Positions 19,055 to 28,362 are shown, numbered from the stretch's first letter. The stretch: DNA of 64,000 nt from Nitrosospira multiformis (GCF_003050865.1 NZ_QAOK01000006.1:1-64000), one strand, 5' to 3'. The notes: generated from the letters alone by a model not told the origin. Made by a program: numbers and translations.

Positions 19055-19516
19055 ATGACAAAAATAAAATTGGGATGCTTTGCACTCATGCTGTTCATCG
19101 CAGTTCCCTTGAGTCCTGCATGGGCCGGCAGAGGGCACGGACATGGTCATGGGCACCACCATCATGGGCATCATCACCATCGCCACGGCGGAGGTGGGGG
19201 TTGGGGCTATGGAGTCGGGATCGGTCTGGGGCTGGGCCTGCTGGGTTACGGCCTGAGTTCCTATGCTCGCAGCCCCTCGTATCCACCTGCCTACAGTTAT
19301 CCTCCGGCGGGGTATGGATCCGGTTACGGGTATGCGCCTGTCGTCTCAGTTCCCGCTGCTCCGCCTGTCTATATCCAGCAAGGGGTCGTGCAGGCACCAC
19401 CACAGGCTCAGGCCTCAAACTACTGGCATTATTGCCGGAACCCGGAAGGCTACTATCCTTACGTGAAAAACTGCCCCGGTGGATGGCTGCAAGTCGCACC
19501 CCAGCCTGTGCAATAG
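19055..19516 (+). CDS. Exported Gly/His-rich protein with GYYPYV-x2-CP C-terminus
   Basis: A signal peptide (MTKIKLGCFALMLFIAVPLS, cleaved after PAWA) is followed by a His/Gly block (GHGHGHHHHGHHHHRHGGG), a Gly/Tyr/Pro middle and a C-terminal motif YWHYCRNPEGYYPYVKNCPG. The same C-terminal motif recurs in the gene at 26187. Similar small proteins are widespread in proteobacteria with unknown function; the paired cysteines probably form a disulfide. GGAG 8 bases upstream supports ATG 19055 over ATG 19043. Confidence 0.75.
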   Translation: MTKIKLGCFALMLFIAVPLSPAWAGRGHGHGHGHHHHGHHHHRHGGGGGWGYGVGIGLGLGLLGYGLSSYARSPSYPPAYSYPPAGYGSGYGYAPVVSVPAAPPVYIQQGVVQAPPQAQASNYWHYCRNPEGYYPYVKNCPGGWLQVAPQPVQ

Positions 19517-19694
19517 CAAATTGCCATGATTACTCCCCCTGCGTCTCCACCGCGGCAGGGTAAGGTTTTTAGTTTTGATGGGCCTTATCATCGAACCGTC
19601 TGCCAGTCCTGATATACCCTGAGTCAAGCAATGCGCCGCAGCGAGTAAGGCGGCGTATTTCAGCAGGTTGCCGCAAATTTGCTTTAATGAATTG

Positions 19695-20408
19695 ATGAAT
19701 CGGCAGTTTGCGGCAGCCACTTTCGGCGCATTGATTTATTTCGGTTGTGTTATTCCGCTGTCAGCTGCGGAATATGAGGCCTTGCGCCAGAAAATGGTGA
19801 GGGAAGTGATTGCCGCATCCGGTAATTCTCCTCCCGGAGCAAGTATTGTAGCGGCAATGGAAAAAGTAGAGCGTCATCGCTTCGTACCTGCCTGGCTCTC
19901 CATATTTGCGTATCGCAATCATCCACTCCCGATCGGCCACGGACAGACAATCTCACAACCCCTCATCGTCGCGCGGATGACCGAACTGCTGAAGCTCAAG
20001 AAAGACGACAAGGTTCTTGAGATCGGCACAGGCTCGGGTTATCAGGCTGCTGTCCTGGCGGAGATCGCAAAATCGGTTTATACCATTGAAATCATCGAGC
20101 CGCTGGCAAACGAAGCTGCGCGAAGATTTCAATCGCTGGGCTACGACAATGTGAAGACCCGCATAGGGGATGGTTATTACGGCTGGCCGGAAGCGGCGCC
20201 GTTTGATGCCATCCTGGTAACGGCTGCCGCCAGTCATGTGCCTCCTCCTCTGCTCAAGCAACTGAAGCCCGGCGGACGCATGGTAGTGCCATTGGGCGCA
20301 CCTTTCATGACCCAGTACCTGATGCTGGTGGAGAAACAGCCGGACGGTTCAGTTACCACCCGTCAAATTGTCCCGGTTCGTTTCGTTCCGCTCAGGGGCG
20401 GGCATTGA
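19695..20408 (+). CDS. pcm: Exported protein-L-isoaspartate O-methyltransferase
   Basis: SAM-dependent methyltransferase that repairs isoaspartyl residues in damaged proteins. The 237 residues carry the class-I SAM motif VLEIGTGSGYQAAVLAEI, the PCMT signature IGHGQTISQPLIVARM and the final FVPLRGGH. Unusually, the first 25 residues (FAATFGALIYFGCVIPLSA) look like a signal peptide, so the enzyme probably acts in the periplasm. ATG 19695 starts that signal. It is translationally coupled to the next gene, whose TTG start overlaps its stop. Confidence 0.88.
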   Translation: MNRQFAAATFGALIYFGCVIPLSAAEYEALRQKMVREVIAASGNSPPGASIVAAMEKVERHRFVPAWLSIFAYRNHPLPIGHGQTISQPLIVARMTELLKLKKDDKVLEIGTGSGYQAAVLAEIAKSVYTIEIIEPLANEAARRFQSLGYDNVKTRIGDGYYGWPEAAPFDAILVTAAASHVPPPLLKQLKPGGRMVVPLGAPFMTQYLMLVEKQPDGSVTTRQIVPVRFVPLRGGH

Positions 20409-22852
20409 TCATCATGTCCTTGCCGCGTCCGCCCTTTATTGCCATCGGACTGCTCTCCGCCTGCGTACTGGCATATGAGGTATTGCTCACGCGCTTGTTC
20501 AGCATCGTGCTGTGGCACCATTTTGCCTACATGATCATCAGCGCGGCGATGCTGGGCTACGGAGCGAGTGGCACGGCTCTCACACTGTCACGAGAAAAAA
20601 TTGCCGGGTACATAGGCCCTATCTATCTCGCAGCCGCCATCGGCCTCGCTTTTCTCATGCCCGCGGCGTTTCTGCTGGCACAGGAAGTCCCATTCAACCC
20701 CCTCGAACTGCTATGGGATCCATTCCAGTTGACGCGCCTGCTCTCCATTTATCTGCTCATGATGCTGCCCTTCTTCTGCGCGGGAACAGGTATCGGCCTC
20801 ATCCTGTCGCACTTTGGACAGCAGGCCGGGCGCATCTACGCCTTCGATATTGTGGGGGGGGGAATAGGCAGTGTGTGTGTTATCGGCGTGCTGTTTCTTA
20901 TACCACCACACAACCTGCTTATCGTCCTCGCCGCGCTGGCCCTGTTTGCCGCCGCTATCGCTACAGTCGAGATGAGGATACGACCCGAGTGGCTGGGGAT
21001 TGCCCTTCTCGGGCTGGCTTTCCTGGTATTGCTGGCAATTCCCCCCGGCTGGTTCCGTGTGCATCCTTCCCCTTACAAGGATTTGAGTCAAGCCCTGAAT
21101 ATTACGGGCGCGCAGGTGATCGGGGAACGTTCCAGTCCACTGGGACAGATTGCGGTCGTGGAAAGCCCGCGCGTTCCTTTCCGTTATGCGCCTGGCATGA
21201 GTCTTAATGCGCTGGAAGAACCGCCGGATCAGTTGGGCATATTCGTGGATGGAGACGGTCCCTCCGTGCTGACGCGCTTTGATGGCCGACGTGAGCCACT
21301 ATCCTATCTCGACCAGCTTACCTCGGCGCTACCTTACCATGTGCTGCAACGGCCTCACGCCGGCCCGCATGTGCTGGTGTTGGGAGCAGGAGCGGGCAGC
21401 GACGTTCTGCAGGCCCTCTACCATGGCGCGATCAGGATCGATGCGATAGAACTCGACCGCAACATCATCAATCTCGTCGAGGAGCGCTTCCATTACTTTG
21501 GGGGAGATATTTACACATTGCCCCAGGTGCATATACACGCGGCGGAAGCGCGCGGCTTTGTTAATGCAACCCGCAGCCGCTACGATCTGGTTCAGGTCGC
21601 CCTGCTGGATTCGTTTGGTGTTGCCGCCGCGGGTGTTTACGGCCTGAGTGAAAACTACCTTTATACCGTGGAAGCGTTTCAAACCTATCTGAGAAGGCTG
21701 ACGCCGGACGGAGTGCTGACCATTACGCGCTGGCTGACCTTACCACCGCGAGACGCCCTGAAATTATTCGCGACAGCGATAACCGCACTGGAGCGAAGCG
21801 GTGTAGACGATCCAGGAGCGCGCCTTGTAATGATAAGGGGCTGGAAAACGGTCACGCTGCTTGTGAAGCACAGCAATTTCACGGTGGCGGAGATCGAAGC
21901 GATCAGGAAATTCTGCCGCGAGCACTCATTCGACATAGCCTATTACCCGGAAATGCGACCTGAGGAAGCAAATCGCTACAACGTGCTGGCGCAGCCCTAC
22001 TTCTTCGAGGGAGCAACCGCATTGCTGGGCGAGGATCGCCAAGCCTTTATCGACCGGTATAAATTCTTTATTGAGCCTGCCACCGACGATCAGCCTTTTT
22101 TTTTCCGTTTCTTCAAGTGGGATTCACTGCGCGAACTGCTCGCCCTGCGGGAACAGGGAGGCATGCCGCTTCTGGATTGGAGCTATCCACTGCTGGTGGC
22201 AACACTGATCCAGGCGTTCGTTGCGAGCGCTGTTCTCATTCTGGCGCCACTTCTGGCCTCAAAGGCACGTCGAGCACTGCCTCCCGCAAAAGTTGCTTTG
22301 TACTTCCTTGCCATCGGCCTGGCTTTCATGTTCATGGAAATTGCATTCATCCAGAAATTTATACTGTTTCTCGCTCACCCGTTATATGCGATCGCCGTCG
22401 TATTGTGCGCATTTCTGGTATTTGCCGGCGTGGGAAGCTGGCTTGCCGGGCGGTTGCAAAAGCGGTTTCGAAGGAGTGGACATATGACTGTTGCAGTAAT
22501 GGCAATAGGAGTCCTTGCACTGCTCTATCTCGCTATCCTGCCCAGCCTGTTTGATACGCTGATCCATTTATCCGATCCGGCAAAAATTGCTATTTCGGTA
22601 GCGTTGATCGCGCCGCTTGCGTTTTGCATGGGCATGCCCTTTCCAACCGGAACGATGAGGTTAGCTTTCACTGCACACGAGGCGATCCCCTGGGCGTGGG
22701 CAATCAACGGCTTCGCCTCCGTCGTGGGAGCAGTACTTGCCACTTTACTGGCTATTCACCTGGGGTTCGCCTTCGTGATCCTGTTGGCGGTAGCGATCTA
22801 TAGCTTGGCTGCGTTTGTGTTGAGAGGGTTTCCGCAGGGAGTCGCGGAGTAG
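20405..22852 (+). CDS. Membrane-embedded spermidine-synthase-like protein
   Basis: An 815-residue fusion. About seven membrane helices (residues 8-215) lead to a soluble spermidine-synthase-type methyltransferase fold with the nucleotide-binding motif HVLVLGAGAGSDVLQALYHG near 322 and IDAIELDRNI. About six further helices run from 600 to 810. The GAGAGSD motif replaces the usual GGGDG of SpeE, and the polyamine-site residues are not obvious, so it should not be called spermidine synthase outright. TTG 20405 is preceded by AGGGG at good spacing and overlaps the pcm stop; ATG 20414 is the alternative. Confidence 0.8.
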   Translation: MIIMSLPRPPFIAIGLLSACVLAYEVLLTRLFSIVLWHHFAYMIISAAMLGYGASGTALTLSREKIAGYIGPIYLAAAIGLAFLMPAAFLLAQEVPFNPLELLWDPFQLTRLLSIYLLMMLPFFCAGTGIGLILSHFGQQAGRIYAFDIVGGGIGSVCVIGVLFLIPPHNLLIVLAALALFAAAIATVEMRIRPEWLGIALLGLAFLVLLAIPPGWFRVHPSPYKDLSQALNITGAQVIGERSSPLGQIAVVESPRVPFRYAPGMSLNALEEPPDQLGIFVDGDGPSVLTRFDGRREPLSYLDQLTSALPYHVLQRPHAGPHVLVLGAGAGSDVLQALYHGAIRIDAIELDRNIINLVEERFHYFGGDIYTLPQVHIHAAEARGFVNATRSRYDLVQVALLDSFGVAAAGVYGLSENYLYTVEAFQTYLRRLTPDGVLTITRWLTLPPRDALKLFATAITALERSGVDDPGARLVMIRGWKTVTLLVKHSNFTVAEIEAIRKFCREHSFDIAYYPEMRPEEANRYNVLAQPYFFEGATALLGEDRQAFIDRYKFFIEPATDDQPFFFRFFKWDSLRELLALREQGGMPLLDWSYPLLVATLIQAFVASAVLILAPLLASKARRALPPAKVALYFLAIGLAFMFMEIAFIQKFILFLAHPLYAIAVVLCAFLVFAGVGSWLAGRLQKRFRRSGHMTVAVMAIGVLALLYLAILPSLFDTLIHLSDPAKIAISVALIAPLAFCMGMPFPTGTMRLAFTAHEAIPWAWAINGFASVVGAVLATLLAIHLGFAFVILLAVAIYSLAAFVLRGFPQGVAE

Positions 22853-23018
22853 GCTGGAACTCCTTTGTCACCTCAGCAACCTGCGCTGGCCAAGCATTGT
22901 TCGCCCTTCCCAAGCAATGCTGGATGCATTCGCCCTCTACGAGCCTATCCCGAATACCGGTCCACCCCCTTCAACAGATCCTCCTGAGACCTTTCTTCTT
23001 TTAATTAACCAAGCAAGA

Positions 23019-24467
23019 TTAAAACGAGTGATAAACAGAGCGAGACGGAGATTCCAGCGAAATTATTGCCAGACTCTTTCTCAAGCTCTTCTGTAAGAGA
23101 TTATATACATCCAGGTCAAAGCTCAGGGATGAGCGCGCCTGTAAAAGATCCTCAAGCTCTTCGCCGTTCTGCACAGTGCCGAGGTGACACCACTTCTCAA
23201 ACACATGAAGTTGGCTGCGACCGGAAACTTCATTAAATTCACGAAAGCCAATTCTGCCGGGATAGGGCCAGGGTTTCAGGCGAAGCGGGATCAGCGCCTG
23301 TTTGAGACGCAGATAGTGGAGATCTGCCGATTCCTTGCCGGCGCAGACCCCATCACAACGTTTGATCTGATGGGCAAAACAGGCGCTCCCAGCACGAGCC
23401 CCCTGGGCACTTGCACCTTCGACTCCAATCACACGCGGGCACAATCTGTTGTCGAGGGTGATCTTGCGAAGCGCATCCATGGCTGCCTTTTTCGAGCGAA
23501 AGAAGCCGAAGAGATGGTCGAATCTCGCCGGATCAATGGCATCTTCCGTTACGATGTTTATCAAGGGAACTTGATCGGGTCCACCTGCCAGGCTCAGTGA
23601 GAACAAGGTGCGGATCGAACGTAAACGCCGGTTATGGATCGGCTGGCGTTCCTTGATCAGGCTCGATTCCAGCAGCAGGGCGCCCAGCTCGCCTGCCGTT
23701 TCTATCCATTCCACGCGGTTTACCTGCTGACCGATACGCATTGCCTTGCTGGATGAATGATCGCCGCTGAAGTGCGATATGACACGCGAGCGGAGTGTAA
23801 CGCTTTTGCCGATATAGAGCGGCAAATTGTTTTCGCCGTAGAAGAGATATACGCCTGCACTATCCGGAATCTCGTCCAAAAAGGCTGCGTCCAGACCGGC
23901 TGGCAGACTCGGCCCTTTCAGCAAGGCGGCAACTTCGTCCAGAACCCGTTTCTCCCCTAATTCGCGTTTAGCCAACTCAAGATAGGCCATCAGCAGACTC
24001 ACATCCCCCATGGCACGATGACGGTTGTGGGTTACAAGCGAATGACGCTGCATGATTGCATCAAGACCGTGACTTCTATGCTCCGGATAGAGCCGCCGGG
24101 AAAGCTTCACCGTACACATCACCTTTTGCCGGAGTACAGCGCCCAGCCGCCTGAATTCACTCTTGAGGAAACCATGGTCGAATCGCACGTTATGCGCTGC
24201 CAGCACCGCCCCCTCAATATAGCCGTACAATTTGTGGGCGATTTCATCGAACGCAGGTGCGTCTTTCACCATTTCATTGGTAATGCCGGTCAGACGGGAA
24301 ATGAACGGTGGAATACTGACTCCTGGATTAACCAGTGTTTCCCAGCGATCAGTTTCAATTCCGTTTTCGAAGCGTACGAGAGCGACCTCCGTGATACGGT
24401 CGTGCAAAGGCGAATCTCCGGTCGTTTCGAGATCCAGGACTACGAAATGAGGCAGGTTGGAAAACAT
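23019..24467 (-). CDS. DnaQ-type 3'-5' exonuclease fused to a UvrC-like GIY-YIG nuclease
   Basis: DNA-processing enzyme of 482 residues. The N-terminal domain is DEDDh: FVVLDLETTG (Asp11, Glu13), NVRFDHGFL and HRAMGDVSLL. A GIY-YIG domain follows at about 205-285 (GVYLFYGENNLPLYIGKS, ESSLIKERQP), as in UvrC and Cho. The C-terminal part contains ACFAHQIKRCDGVCAGKES, a cysteine cluster seen in UvrC-type proteins. The architecture is known from other proteobacteria and is thought to serve repair, possibly as a Cho-like back-up incision enzyme. Confidence 0.88.
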   Translation of the reverse strand: MFSNLPHFVVLDLETTGDSPLHDRITEVALVRFENGIETDRWETLVNPGVSIPPFISRLTGITNEMVKDAPAFDEIAHKLYGYIEGAVLAAHNVRFDHGFLKSEFRRLGAVLRQKVMCTVKLSRRLYPEHRSHGLDAIMQRHSLVTHNRHRAMGDVSLLMAYLELAKRELGEKRVLDEVAALLKGPSLPAGLDAAFLDEIPDSAGVYLFYGENNLPLYIGKSVTLRSRVISHFSGDHSSSKAMRIGQQVNRVEWIETAGELGALLLESSLIKERQPIHNRRLRSIRTLFSLSLAGGPDQVPLINIVTEDAIDPARFDHLFGFFRSKKAAMDALRKITLDNRLCPRVIGVEGASAQGARAGSACFAHQIKRCDGVCAGKESADLHYLRLKQALIPLRLKPWPYPGRIGFREFNEVSGRSQLHVFEKWCHLGTVQNGEELEDLLQARSSLSFDLDVYNLLQKSLRKSLAIISLESPSRSVYHSF

Positions 24468-24719
24468 TGGGTTGTCGATCGGTGTCAGAACTGAACGCTC
24501 AGCGAAACCAGGAAGAGAAAGCTGCTGAAACCGGCATTGGATTACGTTGCGCTAGCATGAAAACCACTGGCGGTCGCTCAAACTCTGAAGCCTGGGTCGC
24601 TGGCCAGATATTTTACCGCGATTCGGAAATTGAAGGCTTGGCTCGTCGAGCAGGTTGCGCTGCTGTAAATTGAAGGTGAGATAGTACCGCTTTGGCTCGA
24701 TACGACATTCCTATCACTT

Positions 24720-25202
24720 ATGAAATTATCCGGTGCATTACGCACAGTCGCAGTTTTTGAAGCCGCCAAAGGTGCTCTGGTATTGCTGGTTGGATTTGAT
24801 TTGCTCTCTCTGGTACATCACGACATTCAGCAAGCCGCCGAGCACCTGCTGGCGCGCACTCACCTGAATCCAGCCTCCCGTTACCCCCACATCTTTATTG
24901 ATATTGCTAACCAGCTCACAAACGCCCGCTTATTGCTGATCGCGGCTGGAGCTGGCGTCTACTCGCTGGCACGATTCATCGAAGCATATGGACTCTGGCG
25001 TGCAAAGCGCTGGGCCCAATGGTTTGCGGCTGCAAGTGGCGCGATTTACGTGCCTTTTGAGCTTTTCGAATTGTATGAGCGTGTTACCTGGCTTAGCCTT
25101 GGCGCCTTGACGCTGAATCTGGCAATTGTTGCCTTCATGCTCTACCGCCTGCTCCATGCAGAGGGCAAGAAGATAGCCAATGCGTACTTATCGAGCCGCT
25201 AG
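24720..25202 (+). CDS. DUF2127 membrane protein
   Basis: A 160-residue integral membrane protein with about four hydrophobic segments (9-31, 70-90, 100-122, 127-147). The N-terminus LRTVAVFEAAKGALVLLVGF and the central ARFIEAYGLWRAKRWAQWFA match the DUF2127 family, whose function is unknown. It stands alone. The upstream 250 bp show no other gene. Confidence 0.78.
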   Translation: MKLSGALRTVAVFEAAKGALVLLVGFDLLSLVHHDIQQAAEHLLARTHLNPASRYPHIFIDIANQLTNARLLLIAAGAGVYSLARFIEAYGLWRAKRWAQWFAAASGAIYVPFELFELYERVTWLSLGALTLNLAIVAFMLYRLLHAEGKKIANAYLSSR

Positions 25203-25711
25203 CCGCTTCGATCCGATGCCGCAGGGCGGGACGGGGTCAGGTGCCTCAATCTGGGCGTATCCGTGTTACCGCTTTAAGGGTTCGGAACAGTCATCAGTGT
25301 ACCGCTCTGCTATGTCTATGACTTTTCCATTGAAATCTTTCCATTGCACGTTGCAATCTGTGCCGCCCATGAGACACGTGCCATTGCTCCGCGGTAACTT
25401 CAAAAGTCGGTACGAACGTTAGAAAAGTTCACTGAGTGGGATTCCGCACAGATTATCGGGCTTCCCGAATTTAACCTGTTTTTGAAAATTGCACGCTACC
25501 TTCCAAGTGCTGATGAGGACACTCCTCATGGCAACAATACCTGGAACGAACACGTGGAAATGAGCAAAGTGAAACTGCCCTCCTCCTCGATCTCTGCACC
25601 GCCGGGAATCGGCAGGGAAAATACGTCCAGCGGCTACTCGAAACTGGCTACAAGAAGCTGCGCCTGTCACGCCCTCTCTATGCCCCTCTATTTTTCTCGA
25701 TGGAGAATCTT
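25203..25711. other. Gene-free stretch, possible decayed coding trace
   Basis: No recognised gene. A plus-strand frame across about 25420-25600 (LPEFNLFLKIARYLPSADED, HVEMSKVKLP), and a second frame near 25640-25700 (LLETGYKKLRLSRPLYAPLF), read like pieces of one degraded protein separated by a frameshift, but I cannot name a family. The ribosome-binding site of the next gene lies at 25702-25706. Confidence 0.3.
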
Positions 25712-26131
25712 ATGCATCTGCCGCTTTTGACGTCCTCTGTAAACCGCCTGGTCATTTCTGCCATATTTTTTCTGGCATTCACCTCCCCCGCCGTGCTTGC
25801 GCAGGCGCCGCAACCGGCGCAGGCGCCACAGCCCATTGAAGCAACCATGAAAAACATGGTTTCAGCTATTCTGACTAACTCATTGGCCGATTTTGTATCG
25901 CCAGGAGATGAAGCATTTCAAGCCGGGATGACAAAGGAGATGCTCAGCAGCATCAACCAATCCCTCGCTTCGCGCCTCAAGCAAGGCTACACCACGACAT
26001 TCCTGACCACACTGCATCAGCAGGGATTCGACGTATATCTCTGGAAATTGGTATTCAAGGACGGAAATGACGATGTCCTTATTTTCATGGCCCTGAAGGA
26101 CCAGAAAGTCGGCGGATTCTGGTTGCGTTAG
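25712..26131 (+). CDS. Exported small protein of unknown function
   Basis: A 139-residue protein with a signal peptide (LVISAIFFLAFTSPAVLAQ) followed by a Gln/Ala/Pro stretch. The compact domain (MKNMVSAILTNSLADFVSPG, KQGYTTTFLTTLHQQGFDVY, VLIFMALKDQKVGGFWLR) looks like a DUF3887-like or NTF2-like fold, but I do not recognise it firmly. GGAGA 6 bases before ATG 25712 decides the start. The next gene follows after 55 bp and may be co-transcribed. Confidence 0.65.
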   Translation: MHLPLLTSSVNRLVISAIFFLAFTSPAVLAQAPQPAQAPQPIEATMKNMVSAILTNSLADFVSPGDEAFQAGMTKEMLSSINQSLASRLKQGYTTTFLTTLHQQGFDVYLWKLVFKDGNDDVLIFMALKDQKVGGFWLR

Positions 26132-26186
26132 TTTGCCCTATAAAAAAATGGATCAAGTCAAGCCTGCGATAGAGACCGAGGCCTGT

Positions 26187-26828
26187 ATGAAGAAGATTAA
26201 ATTGATGTGGGTTGTCCTTCTCATGCTTGGGCTGGCTCCTGGCGTTTCCGTATGGGCGCGCGGAGGTGGCGGGGGAGGACATGGAGGTGGAGGATTTGGT
26301 GGCGGCGGACATATGGGAGGCGGAGGAATGCATTCTGGAGGCGGCGGGCACATCGGAGGCGGGGGATGGGCGCACGGCGGAGGAATGCATTATGGGGGTG
26401 GGGAGCATTTTGGCGGAGGAGTCGGTTATTATCGAGGCGGTGGAGTCGGCCGCTATCGCGGGGGCGGATTCGGTTACTACCGGGGGTCGCGCGGTTTCTA
26501 TCGTGGCTACGGTTACGGCCTGGGATTTGGATTTGGAGGATATGGACTAGGGCTAGGATTAGGATATGGCCTGGGTTATGGTGCCCTAGCTTATGGGCCT
26601 TATTATCCATATCCGCCCATGTATCCATATCCAGTCGCGGTGCCTGTGCCCGCAGCCCCGCCGGTATACATTCAACAAAACCTTCCGGAACAAAACGACA
26701 CGCAAAATATGGCTCAGCCCCAATCCGGCTATTGGTATTATTGCCGGGAATCGGAAGGTTATTACCCCTATGTCAAGGATTGTCCCAGTGACTGGGTACA
26801 AGTTGCTCCACAACCGCCGCCCCAATAA
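26187..26828 (+). CDS. Exported glycine-rich protein with GYYPYV-x2-CP C-terminus
   Basis: A 213-residue protein: signal peptide (MKKIKLMWVVLLMLGLAPGV), long glycine-rich repeats with His/Met (GGGHMGGGGMHSGGGGHIGG), a Gly/Tyr segment, a Tyr/Pro stretch, and the C-terminal motif YWYYCRESEGYYPYVKDCPS. This end is shared with the gene at 19055, and both carry APPVYIQQ just before it. Probably a disordered envelope protein; function unknown. GAGG 6 bases upstream supports ATG 26187. Confidence 0.75.
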   Translation: MKKIKLMWVVLLMLGLAPGVSVWARGGGGGGHGGGGFGGGGHMGGGGMHSGGGGHIGGGGWAHGGGMHYGGGEHFGGGVGYYRGGGVGRYRGGGFGYYRGSRGFYRGYGYGLGFGFGGYGLGLGLGYGLGYGALAYGPYYPYPPMYPYPVAVPVPAAPPVYIQQNLPEQNDTQNMAQPQSGYWYYCRESEGYYPYVKDCPSDWVQVAPQPPPQ

Positions 26829-26993
26829 TGTCGTTTGCCCCAAATGACCGGGAGCACATCAGGTGGAGTCAGGGCAATAAAAGGCCCGGCGTGAGCCGAG
26901 CCAGAGGGTTTACTGCAATCGCTTCCCTGTTTAGGGAGGAGAGAATCTATAAGGTTCTCAGCGTCGAGCGTTCGACCCTTTATTTCAGCCTTT

Positions 26994-27021
26994 AATGGCC
27001 GGGAATACATTCTCGGCCATT
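26994..27021. terminator. Hairpin between the Gly-rich gene and the parB remnant
   Basis: Arms AATGGCCGGGAAT and ATTCTCGGCCATT pair over 12 of 13 positions with a 2-base loop, followed by ttctatt. It probably ends transcription from the left, though it lies 165 bp past the gene. Confidence 0.5.
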
Positions 27022-27051
27022 TCTATTATCAATTTCGATATCAACGGATAG

Positions 27052-27393
27052 CAAGACTTTCTGGAATTGCTGGCGGTCTGCACGGCAGCCTCGATCAATA
27101 CCGTATCAAGCCGGGAAAATGCACCATCGAAAGAGGTTGCAGCACTGATGTCCGCCTTGAATCTCGACATGGCCGACTGGTGGGAAGCAACAGTGGAGAA
27201 TTACCTCTCGCATGTCCTGAAAGACCGGATTTTTGCGCTTGTGGCTGAAGCTGTTTCGCCCAACCACGCGCAAAGCATGAACGGGCTCAAGAAAGTCGAT
27301 CTGGCGCGGCAAGCGGAACAGGTTTTATCCAGTTTGGGATGGGTGCCGGATAACTTCAAGGCAGTTAAACCGCAGGAAGAGCAGCAGTTCTGA
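27052..27393 (+). pseudogene. C-terminal fragment of a plasmid/ICE-type ParB protein
   Basis: The frame opens after a TAG at 27049 with QDFLELLAVCTAASINTVSS and runs to TGA 27391-27393. It includes LNLDMADWWEATVENYLSHV and SPNHAQSMNGLKKVDLARQA. These are the C-terminal segments of large ParB-family proteins on plasmids and integrative elements. The nuclease/ParB domain and helix-turn-helix are absent, so this is a stump of a protein of several hundred residues. Confidence 0.75.
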
Positions 27394-27399
27394 TCGTCG

Positions 27400-27421
27400 C
27401 GCCCCCCTTTGAAGGGGGGCG
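27400..27421. terminator. Perfect GC hairpin downstream of cspA
   Basis: CGCCCCCC and GGGGGGCG form an 8-bp stem around TTTGAA. It lies 36 bp beyond the cold-shock gene stop and 6 bp beyond the parB fragment, so it could end either. No strong T-run follows on either strand. Confidence 0.55.
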
Positions 27422-27457
27422 ACAACCGAAGATTTTTGCGGCCGTAAAAATGAAACC

Positions 27458-27661
27458 TTACGCAGCTTGAATGTTTGATGCCTGCTTGCCCTTAGGACCT
27501 TGTGTAACCTCAAACATTACTTTTTGGCCTTCTTTCAGCGTCTTGAATCCGCCCATGGTGATTGCCGAGAAGTGGGCAAATAAATCCTCACTGCCGTCAT
27601 CAGGGGTAATGAAGCCAAAGCCTTTTGCATCGTTGAACCACTTTACTGTGCCAATTGCCAT
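27458..27661 (-). CDS. Cold-shock domain protein (CspA family)
   Basis: A single-stranded nucleic-acid-binding RNA chaperone of 67 residues, the standard size. RNP1 is KGFGFITP (residues 13-20) and RNP2 is [13 protein letters not shown] 7 bases before ATG 27661 is the ribosome-binding site. About 100 bp of non-coding DNA upstream would allow the long structured leader typical of csp genes, but I could not identify a firm promoter. Confidence 0.95.
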   Translation of the reverse strand: MAIGTVKWFNDAKGFGFITPDDGSEDLFAHFSAITMGGFKTLKEGQKVMFEVTQGPKGKQASNIQAA

Positions 27662-27743
27662 TTTTATTTCCTATACATATCAATCAAAAAAATACCCTCG
27701 TTGTCAGGGCTGACCACATTTTGTCAATCTGTAGGAGAGGAAT

Positions 27744-27797
27744 ATGTTCGCTACCGTACCTAAGAAATCGATGCGTTCAAGATCATCCCTTACTTAA
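27744..27797 (+). other. 17-codon ORF with a strong ribosome-binding site
   Basis: AGGAGAGG lies 3 to 4 bases before ATG 27744, and the frame reads MFATVPKKSMRSRSSLT then TAA. It is too short to support as a gene by composition alone. It lies divergent from cspA and could be a leader or chance. Confidence 0.2.
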
Positions 27798-27853
27798 AAT
27801 CATTTTTGCATATAACTGCACTCTATCCCCATGTTTGGCACATCCTTGGAAAG

Positions 27854-27970
27854 CTAAAAGAAGCCGTGATACAGGATCACGGAAATACCGAATATGATAG
27901 CCGCAGTACCAAGTATGACAATTACATTACCCAATATAGCGGCAACAGTAAGGATCATTTTTCGCTTCAT
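27854..27970 (-). CDS. 38-residue single-pass membrane peptide
   Basis: From ATG 27970 to TAG 27854-27856 the frame gives MKRKMILTVAAILG, then NVIVILGTAAIIFGISVILY and HGFF. That is a Lys/Arg N-terminus and one strong membrane helix of about 28 residues. GAGG lies about 12 bases upstream, which is rather far. The composition is that of a real small membrane protein and not random sequence, but I know no family. It is below the usual length cut-off and easily missed. Confidence 0.5.
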   Translation of the reverse strand: MKRKMILTVAAILGNVIVILGTAAIIFGISVILYHGFF

Positions 27971-28362
27971 TACGTTACTTTTCCTCGGAAAAAGGGGCGT
28001 GCAGGGAGTCGCGATGCCCTTTAAACAGAAGGCCCTTGGGCTACCCCCATTACAGAATGGTTATTACGGTTGTACTAGGATGGTATGGCGCGGAAAAGGC
28101 TGAAAACGGACGATAGGCGGAAAGGCTCGAAATTTCCTTGATCTCCTGCATGGTTTGCGCATGTGTCCTTCGCATTAGGGCGCGCATTATTCCCTAATCC
28201 TTGGAATTTGTCGATATAACTTTTATCGGTAAGCCTCAAGCTCCCGAAAAATTAGTTCAGGTTTTGGAAGAAGAGCTACCCTTACAAAAGGGAAGGGGAA
28301 ATTTCCCGAAATATTTGGATTGAACAAAGAGAATAACCAACCGCAGTTACAGGAGAACGACA

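Noticed and set aside
26207-26791. Arg/Trp-rich alternative frame of 194 codons
   Set aside because: Frame-shifted reading of the glycine-rich repeats; the accepted frame has a signal peptide and the shared C-terminal motif.
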